DNA of 64,000 nt from Coleofasciculus sp. FACHB-1120 (GTDB taxonomy: Bacteria > Cyanobacteriota > Cyanobacteriia > Cyanobacteriales > FACHB-T130), in the NCBI RefSeq assembly GCF_014698845.1, contig NZ_JACJTV010000004.1, positions 1-64,000 of the forward strand. Reading direction: 5' to 3'. Shown here piece by piece: positions 33,754-41,144 of the stretch. Under the pieces are notes generated by a model. The model was not told where the DNA came from. It ran no database searches and saw nothing but the letters and a program-made list of their open reading frames with translations. Each line of letters starts with the position of its first letter. The stretch's first letter is position 1. Made by a program: the position numbers and the translations under genes.

Positions 33754-35412
33754 ATGGTGAGTAGGTTGTTAAAAGAAAGTATCAGCTCATTCCAGCCTCA
33801 AAAAACCTGTAGTTTCAAAAAAACAAGGTTATCTATTTTTAGGTTTTTCCCGCGCCCCTACTTATTCTTAGAAATTACTAAAATTAGTAAATGCCTGAGC
33901 TTCCTGTTGCTCCTAAACACACAATTGCTATCCTGGCAGGAAGCAGCGAGGGCAAATAATCCCGCTGTTTCTCCGAATCGGTCGATAAATTCAAGGCAGG
34001 TTTCTCAAGCAGAAAAACCCCAATCCCCTGCGTTGGTTTGTCCTGCCCAACTAGGAAACGCGATTAATGCTATCACCACCCGTCCGGAATTTTCCCGCAC
34101 TCGTTGGGGAATTTTAATAGAACCATTATCAACAAATTCAAACCTGCCAAAACGCACCCTCTACAGCCGCGAACCAGAGCGTTACTTTATCCCCGCATCA
34201 AGTACGAAGCTACTGACAACGGCAGCTGCTTTAAACAAGTTAGGCTCTCAGTTTCGGATTCGCACCTCTGTTTATGGCACAAATAAAGGAGAATTGCGCG
34301 TTGTCGGACGAGGCGATCCTAGTTTCAGCGATACCCAGATGAGAGGCTTGGCACAACAGCTAAAGCGCCAGGGAATTCGTCAGGTGCAGCAGCTAATTGT
34401 TGAGGATGATTACTTTCAAGGACAGGCAGTAAATCCCAGTTGGGAATGGGGAGACCTTCAAGCACCTTATGGGGCACCCGTTAATAGTTTAATTTTGAAT
34501 CAAAATGCCACCGTGCTGACCCTATCACCGCGCTCGCCTGGGCAACCGCTACAAACCGCTTGGGTCGATCCAATTGCGATCGCGCAATGGCGACTGGAAA
34601 ATAATACGGTGACAGGGGAAGCGAAAGCACCCGCAGCGATCGCCGTTAGCGCTGTATTGGGGAAACCCGTGTTGCAGATTAAAGGTCAGCTGCCTGCGGG
34701 TGCCGAACCTGCATCTTTGGGTGTAGCAGTTCTCGACCCCGCCCAGTATTTTTTGCAGCACTTCCGGCGGGCTTTAGTAATTGCGGGGATTCCTGTCGCA
34801 CAATCGCAGGTGGGATCTGGCAAGGAAAGCGGGAACGAACGGGAATTAGCTGCTGTGGAGTCGCCGCCGTTGGAGACTCTGTTGGTGGAAACGAACCAGA
34901 ACAGCAATAATCTCTACGCAGAAGCTTTATTGCGAACTCTGGGTGCCACCAGCAAAGGCGAGGAAACCCCACCTTCAGAGAATTCTGCGGCAATGGGATT
35001 GGCTGCTGTTAAACAAGCTTTAACGGAATTAGGCGTCGATCCTAATAGTTATGTGATGGCTGATGGTTCCGGGTTGTCTCGTCATAACTTAGTGAGTCCA
35101 AAAGCACTGGTGCAGACTCTCGAAGCGATCGCGCAAACGAAAGAAGCCGCAATTTACCGCGCCTCTCTCCCAATTGCCGGTGTCAGCGGCACCCTAAAAA
35201 GTCGCTTTCAAAACACCCCAGCCCAAGGCATTGTGCAAGCGAAGACAGGAACGATGAGTGGAACGGTTTCCTTATCTGGGTATATGAGCCACCCAGAGTA
35301 TCAAACGATTGTTTTTAGCATTCTCGTCAATCAATCCGACCAATCCGCCTCCACGGTACGGCAGGCGACGGACGAAATTGTGCTGCTACTGACTCGCTTG
35401 CGTCGCTGTTGA
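33754..35412 (+). CDS. dacB: D-alanyl-D-alanine carboxypeptidase/endopeptidase (PBP4, peptidase S13)
   Basis: A 552-residue penicillin-binding protein of the S13 family that trims or opens peptide cross-links of peptidoglycan in the periplasm. The N-terminal about 70 residues contain a hydrophobic export segment (CLSFLLLLNTQLLSWQEAARA). Three active-site motifs are present: SxxK as PASSTKLLTTAA, SxN as NQNSNNLYAEALL, and KTG as QAKTGTMSGTVSLSGY. The usual large insert domain lies between SxxK and SxN, so it is full length. The stop codon lies inside the left copy of an 11-base direct repeat flanking a MITE-like element. Start at ATG 33754; the long N-terminus before the hydrophobic stretch leaves the true start uncertain. 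Confidence 0.92.
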   Translation: MVSRLLKESISSFQPQKTCSFKKTRLSIFRFFPRPYLFLEITKISKCLSFLLLLNTQLLSWQEAARANNPAVSPNRSINSRQVSQAEKPQSPALVCPAQLGNAINAITTRPEFSRTRWGILIEPLSTNSNLPKRTLYSREPERYFIPASSTKLLTTAAALNKLGSQFRIRTSVYGTNKGELRVVGRGDPSFSDTQMRGLAQQLKRQGIRQVQQLIVEDDYFQGQAVNPSWEWGDLQAPYGAPVNSLILNQNATVLTLSPRSPGQPLQTAWVDPIAIAQWRLENNTVTGEAKAPAAIAVSAVLGKPVLQIKGQLPAGAEPASLGVAVLDPAQYFLQHFRRALVIAGIPVAQSQVGSGKESGNERELAAVESPPLETLLVETNQNSNNLYAEALLRTLGATSKGEETPPSENSAAMGLAAVKQALTELGVDPNSYVMADGSGLSRHNLVSPKALVQTLEAIAQTKEAAIYRASLPIAGVSGTLKSRFQNTPAQGIVQAKTGTMSGTVSLSGYMSHPEYQTIVFSILVNQSDQSASTVRQATDEIVLLLTRLRRC

Positions 35413-35587
35413 GACTATCTACTGTGTACACACAAGTGACTTTTTTTGCTCCCCCACGCTCTCAGACCTAACCCCCAACCCCTTCCCTACGAGGGAAGGG
35501 GAGCCATATTCAAAGCCCCTCTCCGACACGGAGAGGGGTTTGGGGAGAGGTCTGCCGACTTGTGTATACACAGTCGGTTGAGACTAT
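35408..35587. mobile_element. MITE-like element with 11-base flanking direct repeat
   Basis: GTTGAGACTAT occurs at 35408-35418 and again at 35577-35587, directly flanking a segment of 158 bases. That segment begins CTACTGTGTACACACAAGT and ends with ACTTGTGTATACACAGTCG, which pair as a 19-bp terminal inverted repeat with two mismatches. A second, internal imperfect inverted repeat (CAGACCTAACCCCCAACCCC against its counterpart near 35530-35556) can form a long cruciform. The direct repeat looks like a target-site duplication and contains the dacB stop codon, so dacB was not lengthened. No transposase is encoded: a non-autonomous element. Confidence 0.7.
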
Positions 35588-35616
35588 AGCGAACCGGATT
35601 GGAGCAATGCCCACTT

Positions 35617-36675
35617 CTAGCTGGGGAAAACTCGAACGCTATCACCCGCAATAGATAGCTGCACTCGGGTTCCCACGGGCAAAGCGGTGTCAGTCATCGT
35701 GCGAGCGTGCAATTCGTTGCCAGAGGGAGTTTGGAGACAATATCGATATTCCCGCCCTAAAAACCGTCGGGTTCGGATGACAACGGGTGCATCCGGAGAT
35801 GGCTGTAGGAGCAAGTCTTCCTGGCGTATCATTAGTTCCCCGGTGAGGCTAGAAATGGGATCTTGTCGTCGGTTCATTGCGACATCAAAACAACCGACTT
35901 CTGTTTCCCACAGATGACCTTGGCGTCGGGCGGGAAGGAAGTTCGCTTGGGTGACAAATTCAGCCACAAACCGCGAGGCGGGGTACGTGTAAATTTCTTC
36001 CGGCGTGCCCAATTGCTCTAAATGTCCTTGACGCATCACACCAACCCAGTCAGAGATGGCAAGCGCTTCTTCCTGGTCGTGGGTGACAAAAATTGCCGAA
36101 GTGCCGATTGCCTTGAGAATGTCTCGTACTTCTTCGCGCAACCTCAAACGCACTTGAATATCGAGATTGCTGAGGGGTTCATCTAAAAGAACCAGCTTGG
36201 GTCGCGGCGCTAAGGCACGGGCGAGAGCAACCCGTTGCTGCTGACCGCCAGAGAGTTCGTGAGGGTAGCGCTTTTCTAATCCTTGAAGACCGACGAGAGC
36301 GATCGCATCTTCCGTGCGCTCCTTTCCTTGCTGTTTAGTCAACTGTTGCAACCCAAAAGCAACATTCTCCGCCACACTCAGATGAGGAAACAGAGCATAG
36401 TCTTGAAAGACAATTCCCACGTCCCGATGCTCTGGCGGCACCCAACAACGGGAATCCGCAACCATTCGTCCCGCAATCTCCACACTTCCGCTATAAGGTC
36501 GTTCAAAACCCGCAATCAGCCGCAACAGGGTAGTTTTACCGCAACCAGATGGCCCTAGCAATCCCAACAAATCCCCTTGTTGCAAGGTTAACGTTACATC
36601 TTCAACAGCGGGAATTGTATTTTGACTAAACTGCTTCGTTACATTCTGTAAGCGTAAAATTGCCGGTGATTGCAT
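35617..36675 (-). CDS. futC: ABC transporter ATPase of the iron(III) system, FutC
   Basis: The ATPase energises import by the FutA/FutB system. The 352-residue protein has Walker A GPSGCGKTT, a Q-loop in FQDYALFPH, signature LSGGQQQR, Walker B KLVLLDEPLSNLD and the switch histidine in FVTHDQEEAL. The C-terminal about 110 residues form the TOBE/regulatory region of the sulfate/iron/spermidine-type ATPases (MIRQEDLLL, VIRTRRFLGREYRYCLQT). It is the last gene of the futA-futB-futC run, 179 bases after futB. Confidence 0.92.
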   Translation of the reverse strand: MQSPAILRLQNVTKQFSQNTIPAVEDVTLTLQQGDLLGLLGPSGCGKTTLLRLIAGFERPYSGSVEIAGRMVADSRCWVPPEHRDVGIVFQDYALFPHLSVAENVAFGLQQLTKQQGKERTEDAIALVGLQGLEKRYPHELSGGQQQRVALARALAPRPKLVLLDEPLSNLDIQVRLRLREEVRDILKAIGTSAIFVTHDQEEALAISDWVGVMRQGHLEQLGTPEEIYTYPASRFVAEFVTQANFLPARRQGHLWETEVGCFDVAMNRRQDPISSLTGELMIRQEDLLLQPSPDAPVVIRTRRFLGREYRYCLQTPSGNELHARTMTDTALPVGTRVQLSIAGDSVRVFPS

Positions 36676-36854
36676 AACTAAAAATTTAAAATTAAAAACT
36701 TAAAATTGGAGGCTTTGATTAAATATCTTTTTAGGGTGAAAAATAATTTGCTAAAACTAAATCATCAATAAAATCTTTCCTCATTCCTTCTTTCTCTTCC
36801 TTCGCGCTCTTTGCGTCTTCGCGGTTCACAAAAAAACCCTTACTTCAGATTCCT

Positions 36855-38435
36855 CTAGCTCCTAACCCGCTCTTGAGATAACAATAATAAAGTCGAACCA
36901 ATCGAAACTAACAACATAAATAAAGAGCCAGTTGCTGCCTCAGCAAACTCAACATTTTCCGTAGCTTTCCAAATCTTTACCGCCAGGGTTTCAAATCCAA
37001 TCGGTGCTAGCAGCAGAGTAGCCGGTAATTCTTTAATTGCTGTGAGAAACACCAACATTGCTCCAGCAATCACACCCGGACGCACCAGCGGAAGCGTAAC
37101 TTCTCTGAGAGTTTGCCAGGAACTTCTACCCAAACTCCGCGCTGATTCTTCCAGCTGCGGATTCACCTGCAAAAGCGAACCCCGCACAGTTCCCACGGAC
37201 TGGGGTAGAAACAAGACAAGATAGGCAAACACCAACATCGGCAAAGTTTGATACAACTGGGGCAAGTAGTTCGCCCCAAAAAATACCAACGACAGCGCCA
37301 CCACAATTCCAGGCAAACCAAATCCAATGTAAGAACAGCGTTCAATTATTGAAGTGATTCGGCCAGGAAACCGCACCGATAAAATTGCCACAGGTAAGGC
37401 AAAAAGAGTAGCGACACCCGCTGTAATTCCTGACGCCAAGATGGAATTGAGGGCAGCCGGTACTAGATTCGGAAGGCTGTAGCCATTATGGAGTCCGCGA
37501 ATCAGCCAGAACACGGTAATGCCAACAGGAAGCACTAAAGCGATCGCTGTCACGACCGCGCAAAAAGCCACCGCAGGCCACTTCCAACGCCCTAGCAGCA
37601 AGACTTTAGGCGGTCGCTGGGAGGTGGAGCCGCGACTATAGTATGCTGCACGCGATCGCGCTCGATACTCTAACCACAAAATCAACAGCACCAGCCCCAC
37701 CAATACCAATGCCAAAGCCGCTGCTGAATTACGGTTAAAGCTTGCCTTGTACTGCAAGAAAATCGCTCGCGTAAAGGCATCGAACCGCATCAGCGACGGC
37801 GTTCCAAAATCCCGCAGCGAGTACAAAGCGACCAATAAACCCCCGGCAACCAATGAAGGGCGTAACTGGGGCAAGATGACGCGAAAGAACGTAGATTGAC
37901 CGCTTTGACCTAAACTCCGGGCGGCTTCCTCCAGGGTTGGGTCAATTCCTTGCAATCCAGAACGCACGCTCAATAGCAGATAAGGATAGGTAAATAAGGT
38001 GAGTGCCAAAATCACCCCAGGCCAACCGTAGATGGAGGGTAATTCCTGCACTCCCAAAGGTTCCAGCAACAACTGCAACAAACTACCCCGTGGCCCAAAG
38101 GTGGCAATCAGCGTAAAACTCCCTACATAGCTAGGAACTGCCAAGGGTAAGGTCGTGACAATTAGCCAAAATCGGCGTCCCGGTAAATCGGTTCGCACCG
38201 TTAAAAATGCCAGTGGAACGGCAATCAATGCCGAACACAGGGTCACGATTGCCGCCATCGCCGCACTGTTGAACAAAATGGTAAGAGTTCGCGCACGGGA
38301 AACTAACTCCCAGAGCGCCTCCCCACCGACACCAGCCGTCCGGATGACCAAATAAGTCAGAGGCAGAGCGATCGCGATCGCTACTGCCGCTGCTGTTAAA
38401 GTCAGAAATAAAGGGGGTCGAGCTGCTTTCTCCAA
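36855..38435 (-). CDS. futB: iron(III) ABC transporter permease, FutB (two fused permease halves)
   Basis: A 526-residue permease with about twelve membrane segments formed by two fused halves. Each half has the EAA-loop that contacts the ATPase: LEEAARSLGQSGQSTFFRV (about residue 180) and LEESARSLGRSSWQTLREV (about residue 430). This layout matches Synechocystis FutB and bacterial FbpB. The frame opens at TTG 38433-38435 right after a TGA stop, with no recognisable ribosome binding site. No ATG lies before the first membrane helix, so an unusual start must be assumed or the frame has been altered upstream. It starts 43 bases after futA. Confidence 0.9.
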   Translation of the reverse strand: MEKAARPPLFLTLTAAAVAIAIALPLTYLVIRTAGVGGEALWELVSRARTLTILFNSAAMAAIVTLCSALIAVPLAFLTVRTDLPGRRFWLIVTTLPLAVPSYVGSFTLIATFGPRGSLLQLLLEPLGVQELPSIYGWPGVILALTLFTYPYLLLSVRSGLQGIDPTLEEAARSLGQSGQSTFFRVILPQLRPSLVAGGLLVALYSLRDFGTPSLMRFDAFTRAIFLQYKASFNRNSAAALALVLVGLVLLILWLEYRARSRAAYYSRGSTSQRPPKVLLLGRWKWPAVAFCAVVTAIALVLPVGITVFWLIRGLHNGYSLPNLVPAALNSILASGITAGVATLFALPVAILSVRFPGRITSIIERCSYIGFGLPGIVVALSLVFFGANYLPQLYQTLPMLVFAYLVLFLPQSVGTVRGSLLQVNPQLEESARSLGRSSWQTLREVTLPLVRPGVIAGAMLVFLTAIKELPATLLLAPIGFETLAVKIWKATENVEFAEAATGSLFMLLVSIGSTLLLLSQERVRS

Positions 38436-38478
38436 TCAGTTAATCGACATTGGGATTAACAACCAATAATTCAACCAA

Positions 38479-39585
38479 TTAAATTACCTGTGTTTCCTGC
38501 AAAAGCTTCAACGTTGCATCCAAGTCGTTCAGATTGCTCAAGTCAATGGCAGTCGCTTGGCTGGGAATTCCATTGAGTGCTTTTAAGTTCCCCTCCGGAG
38601 CGATTCCCGAAACTAGTGGATACTCATAAGTCTTGGTTGCAAAGTATTTCTGAGCATCCTGAGCCAACATGAAGTCCACAAACTTCTGAGCAATATTGGG
38701 ATGTTTTGTACCATCTAGAATTGCCACCCCTGCCACGTTGACTAGGGAACCCACATCATTGGTGAAGTGATGATCCACGGGAGCTTGAGGATTTTCTTGC
38801 TTGAACTTTTCCAAGTAATAGTGATTGACAAATCCGACGGCAATTTCCCCACGGGATAAGGCTTCTACAATTGCCGTATTTTTGGGATAAGTTTTGGGGT
38901 TATTGGCCTTAATGCCTTCGAGCCATTGCTTGGCTTTCTCATCCCCTTGCGAGACGCGCAGAGCGGTGACAAAGGACTGGAAAGAGCCATTTGTAGGTGC
39001 CCAACCAATTTTTCCTTTCCACTTTGGATCGGTAAAGCCAGAGATTGATTCTGGTAAATCTGCTGGTTTGACTAGCTTGGTGTTGTAGTCTACTGTCCGC
39101 ACTCGACCCGTAATTCCTACCCACTTCCCATCGGGTGAGCGGTAGCGGCTTTCTACCCGATCGAGCAGTGACGGTGGCAACTGAGATGCCCTCCCTGCCT
39201 TTTGCATTGCTCCGAGTGCCCCGGCATCTTGAGCAAAGAAAACGTCAGCCGGACTATTTTTGCCTTCTTCCAGAATGGCGGCTGCTAACTCAGCGGTGTC
39301 GCCATAGCGGACTTGTACTTTCGCCCCAGTTTCCTGTTCAAACTGTTTAATCAGGTCGCCAACCAGTTTCTCGTCCCGTCCTGAGTAGATCACCAGTTCT
39401 TTTTCCAATGGGCCGGTGGCGGCAACTGGGCTGGCAGATGGACTGGCGGCAGTCGTACTGGCAGGGCTGCTGGTTGGGGAGGTTGCATTGGGAGTTGTGG
39501 CACTCTGGTTGTCAGCGCAGGCGATCGCTAACCCGCCGCTGGCAGTTGCCAGTCCCATTAAAAACACAAACTTTCGACGCTTCAC
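38479..39585 (-). CDS. futA: iron(III)-binding protein FutA (periplasmic/lipid-anchored)
   Basis: A 368-residue ferric-iron-binding protein. The N-terminus has a basic head (KRRKF), hydrophobic stretch, and Cys in GGLAIACAD that could be a lipobox, then a Ser/Thr/Ala/Pro linker. The binding-protein domain begins about residue 60 (LVIYSGRDEKLVGDLIKQFEQETG). The paired tyrosines typical of FutA/FbpA ligands are in GFVNHYYLEKFK. The best start is GTG at 39583-39585, preceded by TAGGAG seven bases upstream; the frame also opens 33 bases earlier at TTG, which lacks such a site. A Fur-box-like sequence lies about 210 bases upstream. Confidence 0.93.
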   Translation of the reverse strand: MKRRKFVFLMGLATASGGLAIACADNQSATTPNATSPTSSPASTTAASPSASPVAATGPLEKELVIYSGRDEKLVGDLIKQFEQETGAKVQVRYGDTAELAAAILEEGKNSPADVFFAQDAGALGAMQKAGRASQLPPSLLDRVESRYRSPDGKWVGITGRVRTVDYNTKLVKPADLPESISGFTDPKWKGKIGWAPTNGSFQSFVTALRVSQGDEKAKQWLEGIKANNPKTYPKNTAIVEALSRGEIAVGFVNHYYLEKFKQENPQAPVDHHFTNDVGSLVNVAGVAILDGTKHPNIAQKFVDFMLAQDAQKYFATKTYEYPLVSGIAPEGNLKALNGIPSQATAIDLSNLNDLDATLKLLQETQVI

Positions 39586-39795
39586 AAGATTACTCCTAAT
39601 AAAATTTTCTATTGACAATATTTGTTAACTAGGTAACTCAGAAGTGTTGGTTAAATTACTACAAGCAACTTCTCAACCTGCTACCTGTATAAAAGATTGC
39701 TTTTTTTTTAAAACCATCTTTTATAGCCTGTGTTATTAACACTATTTTGAGTGGCGTATTGACAACCTTTGAATATAGCTGCAAAAAAACTTATT

Positions 39796-39814
39796 GTCAA
39801 TAATTATCATTAAG
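39796..39814 (-). promoter_or_regulatory. putative Fur box upstream of futA
   Basis: Read on the minus strand, CTTAATGATAATTATTGAC matches the 19-base Fur consensus GATAATGATAATCATTATC at 14 positions, including 13 of 14 in the core. It lies about 210 bases before the futA GTG. This suggests repression of futABC by Fur when iron is sufficient. Pattern match only; AT-rich sequence gives chance matches. Confidence 0.5.
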
Positions 39815-40086
39815 CTGCACAAATTTTGAAGGTGACAGCGATGCAGCGGCGTTAAGTTCCTAGGTTCGGGAGCATCTCGATGAGAGCAAATTGTCCAGAG
39901 ACGGGAATTGGGCTAGACCAGCGAAGTCCGTCTACCGCTTCGAGAGCCGCTTTGCGCTTTGCCGACTCAATCTAGCCTACCAACCCTGGCTTTAGATAAA
40001 CTAAGGCGGAATGAGCCTAACGCAAGGAGCCTAGCAATAAATTTCTAGATTAGACCTAAAGCTTCCTTTAGCTTACTGGTAAGCCT

Positions 40087-40110
40087 TTAAACCCGTTTAA
40101 ACGGGTTTAA
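40087..40110. terminator. 24-bp perfect palindrome, likely part of sod terminator
   Basis: TTAAACCCGTTT is followed directly by its complement AAACGGGTTTAA. It lies about 55 bases downstream of the sod stop on the minus strand, within a zone of further inverted repeats. Confidence 0.5.
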
Positions 40111-40163
40111 GTTTTTAGCCCAAACTTTAGCTTCGGGCTTCAGTTTAGGGCTGAAATCAGCGA

Positions 40164-40964
40164 CTAAGCCGATGCTTTCTCAAATCGCTGGTTCACTGCA
40201 TTCCAATTAATGACATTCCACCAGGCATCTAAGTAATCAGCACGCTTATTTTGGTATTTCAAATAGTAGGCGTGTTCCCAGACATCATTACCCATAATCG
40301 GATACATTCCTTCCATCAACGGGCTATCTTGATTCGCCGTACTCATCACTTGCAACTTACCATCCTTGCCGCGAACCAACCAAGCCCAACCACTGCCAAA
40401 ACGCTTGCTACCGGCTTCATTGAATTGCTTCTTGAAGGCGTCAAAGCTGCCAAAGCTTTGATTAATCGCTGTGGCAATTTCCCCCGTCGGCGCTCCACCG
40501 GCATTGGGTGCCATAATTTCCCAGAACATCGTATGATTTACGTGACCGCCGCCGTTATTGCGTACTGTAGTACGAATATCTTCTGGCACGCTATTGATGT
40601 CGCGAAGCAATTCTTCAGCACTCTTGCCTTTGAGTTGCGAGTATTTATTCACGGCTTCATTCAGGTTTTTGACATAAGCGGCATGGTGTTTATCATGGTG
40701 AAACCGCATCGTCGCCTCATCAATATGGGGTTCCAGAGCATTGTAGGCATAAGGTAAAGGCGGCAGTGTAAAAGTATTTGCCGTTTGCCCTTGCTGTGGT
40801 GCTTGCGGTGTCTGCTGTGGTACTTGCGGTGTCTGCTGCTGTGCTTGCTGGGTTTCACTTTTTGGGGTTGTTTGAGCTGCACAAGCTGCGGGGAAAGCCC
40901 CAATCACGGCTGCTCCGGCAGTGCCACCTAGCAGAAACAGGAAATTTCGACGATAAAGAGCCAT
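40164..40964 (-). CDS. sodA: exported manganese superoxide dismutase
   Basis: A 266-residue Mn/Fe-type SOD that converts superoxide to oxygen and hydrogen peroxide. The N-terminal 35 residues ([30 protein letters not shown]) form a twin-Arg-less signal/anchor with Cys at about 28, then a Gln/Pro/Thr-rich linker ([13 protein letters not shown]). The SOD domain (from about residue 65) has the metal ligands in [22 protein letters not shown] and [11 protein letters not shown]. The [10 protein letters not shown] and ANQDSPL patterns favour manganese over iron. This fits the membrane-associated MnSOD known in filamentous cyanobacteria. Location next to iron transport genes is consistent with protection under iron stress. 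Confidence 0.93.
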   Translation of the reverse strand: MALYRRNFLFLLGGTAGAAVIGAFPAACAAQTTPKSETQQAQQQTPQVPQQTPQAPQQGQTANTFTLPPLPYAYNALEPHIDEATMRFHHDKHHAAYVKNLNEAVNKYSQLKGKSAEELLRDINSVPEDIRTTVRNNGGGHVNHTMFWEIMAPNAGGAPTGEIATAINQSFGSFDAFKKQFNEAGSKRFGSGWAWLVRGKDGKLQVMSTANQDSPLMEGMYPIMGNDVWEHAYYLKYQNKRADYLDAWWNVINWNAVNQRFEKASA

Positions 40965-41144
40965 AATTCAATCAATTTCGGTAAAAATCTGCGCTTTTAT
41001 CAAAAATTACACCTGTCTACCGACATAAATACCTCTATCTCAAGGAGGTAATTTCGGGATGGCGACCGGATTGCGTTAAACGATCGCATCCTCGAAAAAC
41101 AGTAAATTCCACTCTTACTCCATCCAATATTTCAAAAAATTGGA

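Larger units (their letters stand above)
39586..40163. other. intergenic region upstream of futA
   Basis: No gene. It holds the Fur-box-like site, T-rich runs, and a series of inverted repeats after the sod gene end (notably 40087-40110 and the GCCCAAACTTTAGC/GCTTCGGGC-type repeat around 40115-40150) that probably terminate sod transcription. The promoter of futA should lie between 39600 and 39820 on the minus strand. Confidence 0.5.

Noticed and set aside
40251-40757. 168-codon plus-strand frame inside the MnSOD locus
   Set aside because: Antisense to conserved SOD ligand motifs; no ribosome binding site.
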